Source: Ensifer aridi (GTDB taxonomy: Bacteria; Pseudomonadota; Alphaproteobacteria; Rhizobiales; Rhizobiaceae). Taken from it: a DNA stretch of 64,000 nucleotides. Under the pieces are notes generated by a model that saw nothing but the letters and a program-made list of their open reading frames with translations, had not been told where the DNA came from and searched no databases. Below, in pieces: positions 49,488 through 58,781 of the stretch (positions are counted from its first letter, which is position 1; each line of letters opens with the position of its first letter). Where the stretch lies: positions 63,177 to 127,176 of the forward strand of contig NZ_LUAV01000012.1 in assembly GCF_002078505.1 (NCBI RefSeq), in the 5' to 3' direction. Both the position numbers and the translations under genes were made by a program.

Positions 49488-49674
49488 GATCCGGCCCCTA
49501 ATGCCTTGGAATCCCGTTCGAAAGCGGGCCGAGCCGGCGCCCGGTAAACCGGCCTTGGCGGGCTGATTCGTCAAAGGCCAAAAGCTTGAGACGCACCGCG
49601 TCGGGCGGGCGCCTGATCGAAGGGGAAAGAAGGCGCTGCGTCGAAAACGCCAGCGCGAAGGAACGGAAGAAAAA
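49488..49674. other. Intergenic stretch between mraZ regulatory region and rnpB
   Basis: No supported gene. There are a few GC-rich dyads (for example GCCGGCGCCCGGTAAACCGGC around 49523-49543). Open frames here read through rnpB and are not credible. Confidence 0.4.
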
Positions 49675-50076
49675 TCGCCAGTTGGCCTGTAAGCCGGGTT
49701 CTGTATGGCCCCGCCTCCCGAAGGAAACGGAACGTGGCAGCCATTCATCTGGGACTGCGCTCGCGCGCAGCCTCGTGCAACCCACCCGGATGACGCGCCT
49801 GGAAACCGGCTGGGCGCTCGCGCGCCCGTGTCATCCCTATTCGGTCTTGCTCCCGGTGGGGTTTACCGTGCCGTCCATGTTGCCATGTCCGCGGTGGGCT
49901 CTTACCCCACCCTTTCACCCTTACTCCGCGAGCGGAGCGGTTTGCTTTCTGTGGCACTTTCCCTGGGGTCACCCCCGCCGGACGTTATCCGGCACCGTGT
50001 TTCCGTGGAGCCCGGACTTTCCTCACTCCGCGGCCTTTCGGCGCTTGCGGAGTGCGGCTGCCCGGCCAACTGGCAG
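49675..50076 (-). ncRNA. rnpB: RNase P RNA, class A
   Basis: The catalytic RNA of RNase P, which trims tRNA 5' ends, about 400 nt on the minus strand. The 5' end GCCAGTTGGCC (complement of 50064-50074) pairs perfectly with the 3' end GGCCAACTGGC (complement of 49677-49687) as helix P1. Universally conserved blocks are visible as complements: GAGGAAAGTCCGGGCT, GGGGTGACCC, AGTGCCACAGAAA and the 3' AGAACCCGGCTTACAGG. Downstream on the minus strand is GATTTTTC, a likely terminator tail. Exact ends are within a few bases. Confidence 0.95.
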
Positions 50077-50143
50077 AGGCTCATTAACCGACCGGGGCAT
50101 GAAGCGCCAGAGAAATCGGCACTTCCCCGCTGCGGCGGCCGGC

Positions 50144-51331
50144 TTATCGATACGCGACCGCGAAATCGGTCTCGTATTCGTCGGCTTGGAGCCGACCGTC
50201 CATCACCAGCGCCGCACCCAGCCTGCCGATCTCGTCGGAGCTCTTGGCGGCCTGGCCGTTGCCGCCCGTCAGCACGGCGACGCGATCGCTCACGAAGCCG
50301 ATATAGGGATAGCCGTGCCGCGTGAACGAGGTGACGCAAGGCGAAAAATGCGTCGAAACGGGCCTCAGCCCCGGCATCACTCCGGCAAGCAGGCCGCGCA
50401 GGTGATCGGCTGCTTCAGCACTACCGCTGCCGCGGAACCATTCCCGAATCGCCGGCTCGCTCTTAAGGATCCGATCGGTCGGATCACCGCCGATCTTGAT
50501 GTAGTGTCTGCCATCGGCATAAGCAACCGGCGGGAGCAAATAGTAGCTCCTATCCTGTTCCGGCGCGGCACCGATCAATGACGGCATGCCGGCAAAGCCG
50601 GCGAGATCGTCGGGGCCGACCTCGGCGAAGAGCACGGTGCGCGCCTTCACCGTCAGGTCGATCGGTTGCGGAAGAAGCGCTTCCGAGAGGGAGAAGCCGC
50701 CCGCCGCGACGAGGATGCGCCCGGCGCTGACCGAATGCCGGTCAAGGGTCTTGACGAGGACGTGATCTGCGCCCTTCTCGACCGAGACCACTTCCGAACG
50801 GATCACGAGCGCACCAAACTTTTCAGCCGCGATCGTCTGTGCCCGTACGAGTGCGCGGGGATTGATGTAGCCCGCGCCACGCGCCTCGTGAACACCGCCG
50901 TAGCCATTCGGGAAGCGGAACCAGGGAAACTGCTCGGCGACGTCGTCGCCGAGGATCAGCGGCGCGTCGACGCCGAGCCTGTCCCGGGCACGCTCGACTT
51001 TTTCGAGATAGTCGAACGCACCGCCCGGAGCCGGCGCCGCGATCAGGCAGCCGACCTCGAAATAGAACTCGACGCCGCTCTGCTCGGCTATTTCTGGATA
51101 ACGGTCAATCGATCGGCGAGCGAGCCGCGCCCAAACCGGATCGTTATCGATCGTGCGGGTGATGCGCGCATTGTCGTAGTGACTGGCGAAGACGCCGCCG
51201 TGATTGGCCCGATCTTCCGGCTCATCGGGGCCGACAAGAGCGACTCTGGCTCCGGCAAGCGCGAGATGACGCGCCGCCGCAGCGCCCATCATACCTTTGC
51301 CGACAATGACGAAGTCAAAGCTTTCCGACAT
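50144..51331 (-). CDS. FAD-dependent oxidoreductase (DAO/sarcosine oxidase-like)
   Basis: A 395-residue flavoprotein of the D-amino acid oxidase superfamily. N-terminal FVIVGKGMMGAAAARHLALAGA binds FAD; the middle GYINPRALVRAQTIAAEKFGA and ILVAAGGFS, and the C-terminal VAVLTGGNGQAAKSSDEIGRL resemble N-methyltryptophan or sarcosine oxidase-type proteins that oxidise secondary or tertiary amines. No covalent-FAD Cys context is evident to me. It stands alone between rnpB and a transglycosylase gene; the substrate is unknown. Confidence 0.85.
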   Translation of the reverse strand: MSESFDFVIVGKGMMGAAAARHLALAGARVALVGPDEPEDRANHGGVFASHYDNARITRTIDNDPVWARLARRSIDRYPEIAEQSGVEFYFEVGCLIAAPAPGGAFDYLEKVERARDRLGVDAPLILGDDVAEQFPWFRFPNGYGGVHEARGAGYINPRALVRAQTIAAEKFGALVIRSEVVSVEKGADHVLVKTLDRHSVSAGRILVAAGGFSLSEALLPQPIDLTVKARTVLFAEVGPDDLAGFAGMPSLIGAAPEQDRSYYLLPPVAYADGRHYIKIGGDPTDRILKSEPAIREWFRGSGSAEAADHLRGLLAGVMPGLRPVSTHFSPCVTSFTRHGYPYIGFVSDRVAVLTGGNGQAAKSSDEIGRLGAALVMDGRLQADEYETDFAVAYR

Positions 51332-51446
51332 GGCCTTCCCCGATCGTTCGTTCGCTGCGGAGATAGCATGCCGTTCAGCCTATGACACCGATTTCCTTCA
51401 AAGATTTAACGGTATGCCGGAACGCGAGACCTATCCGGCGTTGTCC

Positions 51447-51544
51447 CACAGCGCCGTGCGTCCTTTCAGGCACGCAAAGAATGCTGTAGCACTTTGGATT
51501 GCTGCATGTTTTTGTCCTTAAATCGGGACGGATACATGCAGTAG
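51447..51544. repeat. RIME1-type element, copy 4
   Basis: ACAGCGCCGTGCGT...ACGCAAAGAATGCTGTAG then TTGCTGCATGTTTTTGTCC...GGATACATGCAGTAG. It is very similar to copy 1, including TTTGTCCTTAAATCG. It ends one base before the stop of the minus-strand transglycosylase gene, so it forms the 3' end of that mRNA. Confidence 0.85.
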
Positions 51545-51545
51545 A

Positions 51546-52082
51546 TCACAAGTCCAGGATGCTCATGACTTTACCGCAGTAGCGCTTCGAAACGGGATTC
51601 ATCCGCTTGGCACCGTGGCCGGCATTATATTTGAGGATTGTGCCGCAGGTGGTGCCGTCCGAAAGCTCCTGCGCCTTGGCCAGATACATCATGCCGAACT
51701 TGATGTTGGTTTCCGGATCGTAGAGGCCCTTGGCGGATCCGGAATAGCCCATCATCCGGGCAGTGGCCGGCTTGATCTGCATCAGGCCGATTTCACCGGC
51801 GCTGCCGCGAGCCTCGGCGTTGAAGTTGCTTTCAACCTGTACGATGGCATGCGCGAGATCCACCGCGACCCCGTATTGCTTGGCGTAGGACTGGATGAGG
51901 ATCGTATATTGCGAGCCGCGCATTAGCGTTAGATCCGGTTTCGGATAGCCTGTCGTTCGGGTCGCCGACGGGATCGCAGAGGTCTTGATGGTTTTGTCGA
52001 TGCCCCCTGCATACGACGTACCCATCCCGGCGACGGACATGCAAAGGCATGCCGCCACCGCAGCAACAGACGATATTCTCAT
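51546..52082 (-). CDS. Lytic transglycosylase (SLT domain), exported
   Basis: A 178-residue protein with a signal peptide (cleavage near SYAGG) and one Slt70-type catalytic domain. The catalytic Glu is in IVQVESNFNAEARGSAGEIGLMQI, followed by PATARMMGY and NIKFGMMYLAKA, standard SLT motifs; ILKYNAGHGAKRM completes the fold. Such enzymes cut the MurNAc-GlcNAc bond to give 1,6-anhydroMurNAc. Monocistronic with a 226-base upstream region in which I see no gene. Confidence 0.9.
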   Translation of the reverse strand: MRISSVAAVAACLCMSVAGMGTSYAGGIDKTIKTSAIPSATRTTGYPKPDLTLMRGSQYTILIQSYAKQYGVAVDLAHAIVQVESNFNAEARGSAGEIGLMQIKPATARMMGYSGSAKGLYDPETNIKFGMMYLAKAQELSDGTTCGTILKYNAGHGAKRMNPVSKRYCGKVMSILDL

Positions 52083-52308
52083 GTAGTTTGACGTCTCCGG
52101 TCTGAGGAACCGGCCGGACGGCGCACCCCACCGTCACGACCGAATTTCCCGATCGTTTTTTATTGACAGGGCCGCAGCGCGGGCGCCGCATTCCCTGCAG
52201 TTGATGCCGGGAAAATGAAGGGGCCATCGTGGTAAACATGTGGCAACGCGAAAAAATCGCGCACGAAAGCCCCACGCACGCTAATCTAGTGCAAGCGAGA
52301 ATCGCTGC

Positions 52309-53073
52309 CTACGCGTTGAGTTTGGGGAGCGCCAAGAGCAGGCGATGAAGCGTATCGATGGTGGAAACGTCGGCGATGCCATCCACCCGCGATTGCCGGA
52401 AATGTCGCTGGAAGGCTGCCACTACGCCTTCGGTTTTCTGGCAGAAATCTCCCGTGATTTCAACGCCATAACCGTAAAGGGAAAGCATGGACTGAAGCGC
52501 TTCGACAGGCTGGCCTTGGTCACCACGCTGGAAGAAGCGCCCACCTGCGACCGGCGCCGGCTCCACCCAGTGCCCGACCCCGCGACGAAAAAGCACATCC
52601 CAGGGAAATTTTTCTCCCGGATCGACCTTGCGAATCGGTGCGATATCGCTGTGCGCGAGCACCCGTTCCGGGGCGATTTGCCAGCGTTGGCCACAGTCCC
52701 GACACAATTCGGCGACCGCTTCGATCTGCGCTTCGGGGAAGTCCGGCAGCCCATCCGGATGGCCGGCATTGGCGATCTCGATGCCGATGGAACAGGAATT
52801 GATGTCCGTCTCGCCCTTCCAGAAGCTCTTACCCGCATGCCAGGCGCGCCGCTCCTCCGGCACGAGTTGATCGACGCGCCCGTCCTCGTGAACAAAATAG
52901 TGGCTGGAGACCTGGCTCTCCTCGCGGCAGAGCCAGTCGAGCGCCGAGGCTCCCGTCTCCATGCCGGTATAGTGAAGGACGATCATGTCCGGCGTCCGCC
53001 CGCCAACGCGCTCGCCGTGATTGGGTGACGGCACGAAGCGGGCGCCGGGAAAATCGCAAGTCTTCGATGTCAT
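52309..53073 (-). CDS. N-acetylmuramoyl-L-alanine amidase (AmpD-type) with PG-binding domain
   Basis: A 254-residue amidase_2 protein. Zinc ligands appear in IVLHYTGM (His), WHAGKSFWKGETDINSCSIGIEIANAG (His) and VLAHSDIAPIRKVDPGEKFPW (His, Asp). The C-terminal 70 residues (GDQGQPVEALQSMLSLYGYGVE...VAAFQRHF) are a peptidoglycan-binding type 1 domain. No signal peptide is seen, so it is probably the cytoplasmic anhydro-muropeptide amidase of the recycling pathway, though E. coli AmpD lacks the extra domain. It overlaps the upstream J-domain gene by four bases. Confidence 0.9.
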   Translation of the reverse strand: MTSKTCDFPGARFVPSPNHGERVGGRTPDMIVLHYTGMETGASALDWLCREESQVSSHYFVHEDGRVDQLVPEERRAWHAGKSFWKGETDINSCSIGIEIANAGHPDGLPDFPEAQIEAVAELCRDCGQRWQIAPERVLAHSDIAPIRKVDPGEKFPWDVLFRRGVGHWVEPAPVAGGRFFQRGDQGQPVEALQSMLSLYGYGVEITGDFCQKTEGVVAAFQRHFRQSRVDGIADVSTIDTLHRLLLALPKLNA

Positions 53074-53777
53074 GCGGCGCGGCGTTCTCTTTCGATCGCC
53101 TCGTAGGCCGCGTTCAGCGCCGCCATGCGATCGTTGGCGATCGCATGGAACTCCTTCGGCACGCCGCGCGCAACCAGCATGTCCGGGTGGTTCTCGGAAA
53201 CGAGAACGCGATAGCGCTTGCGGATCTCGGAGAAGTCGTCCTTCGGAGACACACCGAGGACCAGATAGGGATCGCGGTCGTCCAAATGCACGTGGCGCGC
53301 CATGATGCGCTTGAAATGCGCCTCGTCCATTTTGAAGATTTCGGCCACGCGCATGAGGAAGGCGAGTTCCTTCTCATGCACCGCCCCGTCGGACTTCGCG
53401 ATATGGAACAGACCGTCGACGATGTCTTCGAGAATCGGGCAGTTCCTCTCGCAGGAAGAGCAGAGCGACGCCATCTTCTCCGCATAGGCCTCATATCCCG
53501 CCACGTCCTGGCGCGCGAGATTGTAAAGCCGAGCGACGTTCTTCGCCTGGTCCGCGGGAAATTTGAAGATATCGCGGAAAGCGCTCACCTCGGCCTCGTT
53601 CACGATGCCGTCGGCCTTCGCCATTTTCGCCGAAAGCGCGATCATGGCGACCGAAAACGCCACCTTGCGCCGGGTCTCCGGATCCCCTTCGAAGAGTGTG
53701 CGAACCGCCTCGACAACCCCTGCAAGCGCATTGCCGGTGGTCGTGACGATCTTGAGAAGGTTGTCCCAGAATGACAT
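53070..53777 (-). CDS. TerB/DjlA-like J-domain protein
   Basis: A 235-residue protein. Residues about 35-150 form an all-helical TerB-like domain (VAFSVAMIALSAKMAKADGIVNEAEVSAF and a second EDIVDGLFHIAKSDGAVHEKELAFL). The C-terminus is a DnaJ domain, DPYLVLGVSPKDDFSEIRKRYR with the HPD motif in SENHPDML. This is the DjlA-like architecture, a co-chaperone recruiting DnaK. No clear membrane helix is seen. ATG at 53777. ATGA overlap with the amidase suggests coupled translation. Confidence 0.9.
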   Translation of the reverse strand: MSFWDNLLKIVTTTGNALAGVVEAVRTLFEGDPETRRKVAFSVAMIALSAKMAKADGIVNEAEVSAFRDIFKFPADQAKNVARLYNLARQDVAGYEAYAEKMASLCSSCERNCPILEDIVDGLFHIAKSDGAVHEKELAFLMRVAEIFKMDEAHFKRIMARHVHLDDRDPYLVLGVSPKDDFSEIRKRYRVLVSENHPDMLVARGVPKEFHAIANDRMAALNAAYEAIERERRAA

Positions 53778-54119
53778 GAGTGCGATTGTTCCCTGTCCAC
53801 CACATGAGCATGACCCGATGTGGTGGCAAATTGCAAGCGGCTGACCGCGCGAACCGTCATGGCTGACGAATTTGTGATGGCCCCTCAATAAATCATATCG
53901 CCCCAAATCTCAATCGAATTCCAGAGTGCGCCATGCGACACTTTCAACGCAAGGCCGTCGCGCCTACGCGCGTTCCGACTTTCTGCGATCTACAGGCCTG
54001 TCATTTAATTTCTATCGGATTTGCGTTAGACCACGGTGATCTTTGACGTGAGACAAGGATTTTAGAATGCGGTCGATCCCATGAACGATCGCTTGGTGCC
54101 GAAATCCCGAGGAGGAATC
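53778..54119. other. Intergenic region between the J-domain gene and pfp
   Basis: Divergent promoter region of about 340 bases. I see no gene in it. CTGTCATTTAATTTCTAT (from 53998) resembles half of a Pho box only. A possible promoter is TTGACG near 54043 with a weak -10. No repeat of the window's families is present. Confidence 0.4.
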
Positions 54120-55334
54120 ATGGCCAAGAAAAAAGTCGCAATGCTGACGGCGGGCGGCCTTGCGCCCTGCCTTTCATCTGCTGTCGGCGGACTGATCGAA
54201 CGCTATACGGACATCGCGCCCGATTACGAGCTCGTGGCCTACCGCTCCGGCTATCAGGGCCTGCTTCTCGCCGACCGTATCGAAATCACCCCGGCGATGC
54301 GTGAGAAGGCGCATCTGCTCCATCGCCATGGCGGGTCGCCGATCGGCAACAGCCGGGTAAAGCTCACAAACACCGCCGACTGCGTAAAGCGCGGGCTCGT
54401 CAAGGACGGCGAAAACCCGCTTCGCGTTGCGGCCGAAAGGCTCGCTGCCGACGGTATCGGCATCCTGCACACGATCGGCGGCGACGACACTAATACGACG
54501 GCGGCCGATCTTGCCGCCTATCTCGGCGCCAATGGGTACGACCTCACTGTCGTCGGCCTGCCGAAGACGGTCGACAATGACGTAGTACCGATTCGTCAGA
54601 CGCTCGGCGCCTGGACGGCCGCCGAATACGGCGCCCGTTTCTTCGACCATGTAAGCAATGAGCAGAGTGCCGCACCGCGCACCCTCGTGGTCCACGAGGT
54701 CATGGGCCGCCACTGCGGCTGGCTGACGGCGGCGACCGCGCGCGCCTATATTCAGATGGCCCACAGCAAGGAATATGTCGACGGTTTCATGATGAACGAG
54801 CAGCTGAAGAACATCGACGGCCTCTATCTGCCGGAGATGAAATTCGATCTCGAAGCGGAAGCCGAGCGGCTGCGTGGTGTCATGGACCGGGCGGGCTTCG
54901 TCACGCTCTTCGTCAGCGAAGGTGCCTGCCTTGACGCCATCGTCGCGGAACGCGAAGCCGCCGGCGAGACGGTCAAACGCGATGCTTTCGGCCATGTGAA
55001 GATCGACACCATCAATGTCGGCAACTGGTTCTCCAAGCAGTTCGCGTCGCTCCTCGGCGCCGAGCGCTCCATGGTGCAGAAGTCCGGCTACTATGCCCGC
55101 TCCGCACCGGCCAACGGCGACGATCTGCGCCTGATCCAGAGCATGGTCGACCTCGCCGTCGAAAGCGCGCTCAACAAGGTTTCGGGCGTGACGGGCCACG
55201 ACGAAGACCAGGGCGGCAAGCTGCGCACGATAGAGTTTCCCCGCATCAAGGGCGGCAAGCACTTCGACACCTCGGCCAAATGGTTCGGCGAGGTCATGGA
55301 TGTGGTCGGCCAGAAATGGCAGACCGCAGACTAA
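54120..55334 (+). CDS. pfp: Pyrophosphate-dependent 6-phosphofructokinase
   Basis: A 404-residue phosphofructokinase. The nucleotide/PPi loop GGDDTNTTA carries Asp where ATP enzymes have Gly (GGDG), the mark of PPi use. PKTVDNDVVPI contains the catalytic Asp, and VVHEVMGRHCGWLTA binds fructose-6-phosphate. ATG at 54120 follows GGAGGAATC; a longer ATG at 54081 is unlikely. A PPi enzyme makes the step reversible and could work in gluconeogenesis. Confidence 0.93.
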   Translation: MAKKKVAMLTAGGLAPCLSSAVGGLIERYTDIAPDYELVAYRSGYQGLLLADRIEITPAMREKAHLLHRHGGSPIGNSRVKLTNTADCVKRGLVKDGENPLRVAAERLAADGIGILHTIGGDDTNTTAADLAAYLGANGYDLTVVGLPKTVDNDVVPIRQTLGAWTAAEYGARFFDHVSNEQSAAPRTLVVHEVMGRHCGWLTAATARAYIQMAHSKEYVDGFMMNEQLKNIDGLYLPEMKFDLEAEAERLRGVMDRAGFVTLFVSEGACLDAIVAEREAAGETVKRDAFGHVKIDTINVGNWFSKQFASLLGAERSMVQKSGYYARSAPANGDDLRLIQSMVDLAVESALNKVSGVTGHDEDQGGKLRTIEFPRIKGGKHFDTSAKWFGEVMDVVGQKWQTAD

Positions 55335-55464
55335 GTTCAGTTACGGGGGGGGGAAGGACGTTCTCCCCCACCTTGGCACGATCGCAGCTCGATAGCAGTT
55401 GACGGCTCCGCGTTGGCATGGCTCCCTCTTGATGTTCTCAGGCCATTCAACCCGGAGCCTTCTC

Positions 55465-56100
55465 ATGTCCCTCGAACACTGGCTCGCCTTCGCCGCCGCG
55501 TCGGCCGTCCTGCTTGCGATTCCCGGCCCGACGATCCTTCTCGTCATTTCCTATGCGCTCGGCCATGGCCGCAAGGTCGCGGGAGCAACCGTCGCAGGCG
55601 TTGCGCTTGGCGATTTCACCGCCATGACCGCCTCGATGCTCGGGCTTGGGGCCCTGCTTGCGACGTCCGCCGCCGTCTTCACCGCATTGAAGTGGATCGG
55701 CGCCGCCTATCTCGTCTGGCTCGGCATCAAGCTCTGGAAGGCACCCGTCGGCGACGCGTCCGGGATTGCCGGCGAAGCAAGCCCTGCCGAACGACCGCTG
55801 CGAATCTTCCTGCACGCCTACGCAGTAACCGCGCTCAATCCGAAAAGCATCCTCTTCTTCGTCGCCTTCCTGCCGCAGTTCCTGGATCTGTCGCGCCCGC
55901 TCTTCGCGCAGATGGTGATCTTCGAGGTAACATTCTTGACGCTCGCGACGATCAACGCGACCCTCTACGCCTGCCTCGCTTCTGCCGCCGGAGGCGCGAT
56001 CCGCAAGCCAAGCGTGCGGCGCATCGTCAACCGCACCGGCGGCTCGCTGCTCATCGGCGCGGGCCTGCTGACGGCGGGACTGAAACGCGCCACCTCGTGA
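55465..56100 (+). CDS. LysE/RhtB family amino acid exporter
   Basis: A 211-residue membrane protein with six helices. The N-terminal LLAIPGPTILLVISYALGHGRKVA and the central WIGAAYLVWLGIKLWK are typical of LysE/RhtB, as is ALNPKSILFFVAFLPQFL. ATG at 55465 follows a CCGGAGCC site. Substrate cannot be predicted; homoserine, threonine and lysine are common in the family. Confidence 0.9.
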   Translation: MSLEHWLAFAAASAVLLAIPGPTILLVISYALGHGRKVAGATVAGVALGDFTAMTASMLGLGALLATSAAVFTALKWIGAAYLVWLGIKLWKAPVGDASGIAGEASPAERPLRIFLHAYAVTALNPKSILFFVAFLPQFLDLSRPLFAQMVIFEVTFLTLATINATLYACLASAAGGAIRKPSVRRIVNRTGGSLLIGAGLLTAGLKRATS

Positions 56101-56217
56101 AATTCGCCCGTGTGCTTGCCGCAACCGGCGGCATAGGTTAATGGAGATTCAAGCGCAGCGGGTGGCATCCGCTGATTTGTCAGGGGCTACGGGGCCCAGA
56201 AGCACGAAAGTGACAGC

Positions 56218-57234
56218 ATGGCGAAAATCCGTATCCCCCTGTCGAAACAGGCACTTACAGCCGCGGCCTTGGCGTCGGTAGCACTTGCCTCGGGATGTTC
56301 GACGGTCGAGCATACGTCGCTTCAAGAATTGACCGCCGTGCAGACGGTCACCCCCCTGCCGAAGCCCGGAACGGAGATGACGGCCTATGCGCTGCCCGCA
56401 CCGATCGGCGCAACTGCGAGCACTTCGGCTGCGCTGACGGCTCAGACTTCATCCGCCGCGAGCCAGCCGACGAGCATCGCCACAACCACTCCGGGGATAG
56501 CCGCCGCAGTACCGGCGACCGACGCTGAGGTCACGCCGGCTACAGACGCGACCCTCGCATTCGCCGCGCCCCAGACCGTTGCAGTTCCCACGGCTAAGCC
56601 AGCCCAGGCCTTCGAAGTGGCGATGGCGACGCCCGCGTCGGCAAACCTCTCCCCGACCGCTTCGCCGGCCGCCGAGCAGCCTGTCGCCCCCATCCTCGGC
56701 GTTGCCGCCTCATGGGAATCGGATTTCGACACCGGCGAGCCGGTCGGCCTCGAAACGCTCGTCGCCAAGCGCATGATCGTGCCGACGGAACGCCCGAAGA
56801 CCGGCGTCATCGGCTCGGCCGTCGGCGCAGTCGCAAGCGTCATTCCCGATTCGCTGAAGCTCACGAAAGCGCCGACCAGCTCGCGGCCGGAACTCGATAG
56901 CCTGATCAAGCACTACGCCGATCTCAATGGCCTGCCCCTCGAATTGGTGCACCGGGTCGTCAAACGCGAAAGCAACTACAATCCGCGCGCCTACAGCAAG
57001 GGCAATTACGGGTTGATGCAGATCCGCTACAATACCGCTAGAGGCCTTGGCTATGACGGACCGCCCGAAGGCCTCTTCGATGCGGAAACCAACCTCAAAT
57101 ACGCGACCAGATATCTGCGCGGCGCCTGGATGGTGGCCGACAACCAGCACGACGGCGCGGTAAGGCTCTACGCCAGCGGCTATTATTACCACGCCAAACG
57201 CCGGGGCATGCTCGACGAGCTCGACATGCGGTAA
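56218..57234 (+). CDS. Lytic transglycosylase lipoprotein with long low-complexity linker
   Basis: A 338-residue protein. Signal peptide with lipobox LASGC (Cys about residue 27), then roughly 170 residues rich in Ala, Thr, Pro and Ser, and a C-terminal SLT domain. The catalytic Glu is in VVKRESNYNPRAYSKGNYGLMQIRY, followed by ETNLKYATRYLRGAW. The linker could span the periplasm from the outer membrane to the wall. It is monocistronic. Confidence 0.9.
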   Translation: MAKIRIPLSKQALTAAALASVALASGCSTVEHTSLQELTAVQTVTPLPKPGTEMTAYALPAPIGATASTSAALTAQTSSAASQPTSIATTTPGIAAAVPATDAEVTPATDATLAFAAPQTVAVPTAKPAQAFEVAMATPASANLSPTASPAAEQPVAPILGVAASWESDFDTGEPVGLETLVAKRMIVPTERPKTGVIGSAVGAVASVIPDSLKLTKAPTSSRPELDSLIKHYADLNGLPLELVHRVVKRESNYNPRAYSKGNYGLMQIRYNTARGLGYDGPPEGLFDAETNLKYATRYLRGAWMVADNQHDGAVRLYASGYYYHAKRRGMLDELDMR

Positions 57235-57280
57235 GCCGCAGCGGATCGTTTCAGGCGGCTGACTTACATTCGGTACATGC

Positions 57281-58642
57281 TCAATCGAGCGCTTCGATAA
57301 TCCTGGCGTTCAGCTTCTGCACGTCATACCGCAGACGCGACGGCGTCAGCCCCAACCGGACGATGGCGAGACGAAGCGACGGCACGAGCATGATCGCCTG
57401 TCCGTCATGCCCAAGCATCCAGAACGTGTCCGGCGGAAAATTGCCCGTGCCGGCGCGGATACCGTTTTCCTGGAGCCAGACCTGACCGGAACCGTAGTCG
57501 CCGCCCGAGACCGCGGTCGGCGTGCGCATGAAGGACACGTATCCCTTAGGCAGGAGCCTCCTCCCCTTCCAGCTTCCGTCCTGCAGCAGAAATTCGGCAA
57601 AGCGTGCCCAGTCCTGCGCCGTCGCATACATGTAAGAGGATCCGACGAAGGTGCCGCTCGCGTCCGTCTCCATCACGGCGCTCGTCATCCCGAGTGGTGC
57701 GAAGAGCGCCTCTCGCGGATAGGCAAGCGCTTCGGCCGGATCGTCGAACGTCCGCATCCACAACCGGGAGAGAAGATTGCTCGTGCCGCTCGAATAGCTG
57801 AACGTCGTACCCGGGGCCGCTTGCAGCGGCTTCGACGCGACGAAGCCGGCCATATCGCTTTCGAGATAGAGCATGCGCGTCACGTCTGTGACGTCGCCAT
57901 AGTCCTCGTTGAAGGCAAGCCCGCTCTGCATCGCCAGAAGATCCGCGAGTTTGATCCTCGCGCGCTCGTCGCCCTTCCATTCCGGCACCAGAGCGGTCCG
58001 AGCGACATCCATACGTCCCTCGGCGATCCGGCGACCGATGATCGCGGCCGTCACGGATTTCGTCATCGACCAACCGAGCAAAGGCGTGTCGCGGTCGAAA
58101 CCGGCCGCATAGGTCTCCGCGACGAGCCGGCCATTCCTGATGACGACGACCGCCCGCATGCCGGGACCCGTCCATGCCGGATCTTCGACGATGCTTTGAA
58201 TCGCGGGATCGATATCGGCCTTGCTTCCGTCAGGCCAACTCACGGCCGGATCATGAGCAACGCCAGCCGCGCCGGCGTCAACCTGCCCGGCCGCCGCCAG
58301 CGCCTGCGCGCTGCCGCCGCCGACATTGGCGCAGCCGAGGCCGGGGCGGTAGACCGCACGGCCGGGCGCAGCGAAGCCCAGGATACGTGCGGTTACGCTC
58401 TGCTCGTCGCGGTCGACGGAGACGCGGACGAGCTTCAAAAGCGGATGACCGGGCGCCTGCACATCCTCCGCAAGCACCGCCTCAGGATCGCGCCCGGCGA
58501 GAAACACATTGGAGCAGACGATCTTGGCGGCGTATCCGTCACCCACCTTGAGGAGCTCCGGCGGGTAGAACGCCAGCCAGCCGATAAGCGCTGCCGACGC
58601 AACGGCGACGACCCCGCCAAGCTTCTTCAACAAACCCTTCAT
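57281..58642 (-). CDS. Beta-lactamase-fold serine hydrolase
   Basis: A 453-residue class C beta-lactamase-like protein. An N-terminal hydrophobic segment (VVAVASAALIGWLAFYP) acts as anchor or signal. The catalytic SxxK is in GWSMTKSVTAA, the YxN-type motif in YSSGTSN, and the third-strand motif is HDGQ (in LGHDGQAIMLV) in place of KTG. This subgroup includes 6-aminohexanoate hydrolase-like and other esterases, so true beta-lactamase activity is not implied. It is convergent with the transglycosylase gene. Confidence 0.85.
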   Translation of the reverse strand: MKGLLKKLGGVVAVASAALIGWLAFYPPELLKVGDGYAAKIVCSNVFLAGRDPEAVLAEDVQAPGHPLLKLVRVSVDRDEQSVTARILGFAAPGRAVYRPGLGCANVGGGSAQALAAAGQVDAGAAGVAHDPAVSWPDGSKADIDPAIQSIVEDPAWTGPGMRAVVVIRNGRLVAETYAAGFDRDTPLLGWSMTKSVTAAIIGRRIAEGRMDVARTALVPEWKGDERARIKLADLLAMQSGLAFNEDYGDVTDVTRMLYLESDMAGFVASKPLQAAPGTTFSYSSGTSNLLSRLWMRTFDDPAEALAYPREALFAPLGMTSAVMETDASGTFVGSSYMYATAQDWARFAEFLLQDGSWKGRRLLPKGYVSFMRTPTAVSGGDYGSGQVWLQENGIRAGTGNFPPDTFWMLGHDGQAIMLVPSLRLAIVRLGLTPSRLRYDVQKLNARIIEALD

Positions 58643-58781
58643 GCTCGCCCTCCGACCTCACTGGAGAGAAACAGGTTTTCGTTGAGAGGCAAGCCCCCAT
58701 ACCACCGCCCCATCGACAGAAGAAGCATGGGATTGACCGGCAGACGCCGGATACCGCGGTGGCGACCGGGGCCGGAGGCCG

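Noticed and set aside
49586..50581. 331-codon plus-strand frame and shorter minus-strand frames over 49.5-50.3 kb
   Set aside because: They cross the RNase P RNA gene, whose conserved core and P1 pairing are evident.
53998..54016. CTGTCATTTAATTTCTAT as a Pho box before pfp
   Set aside because: Only the first half-site matches; the second half is poor, and a PhoB link to pfp is unsupported.
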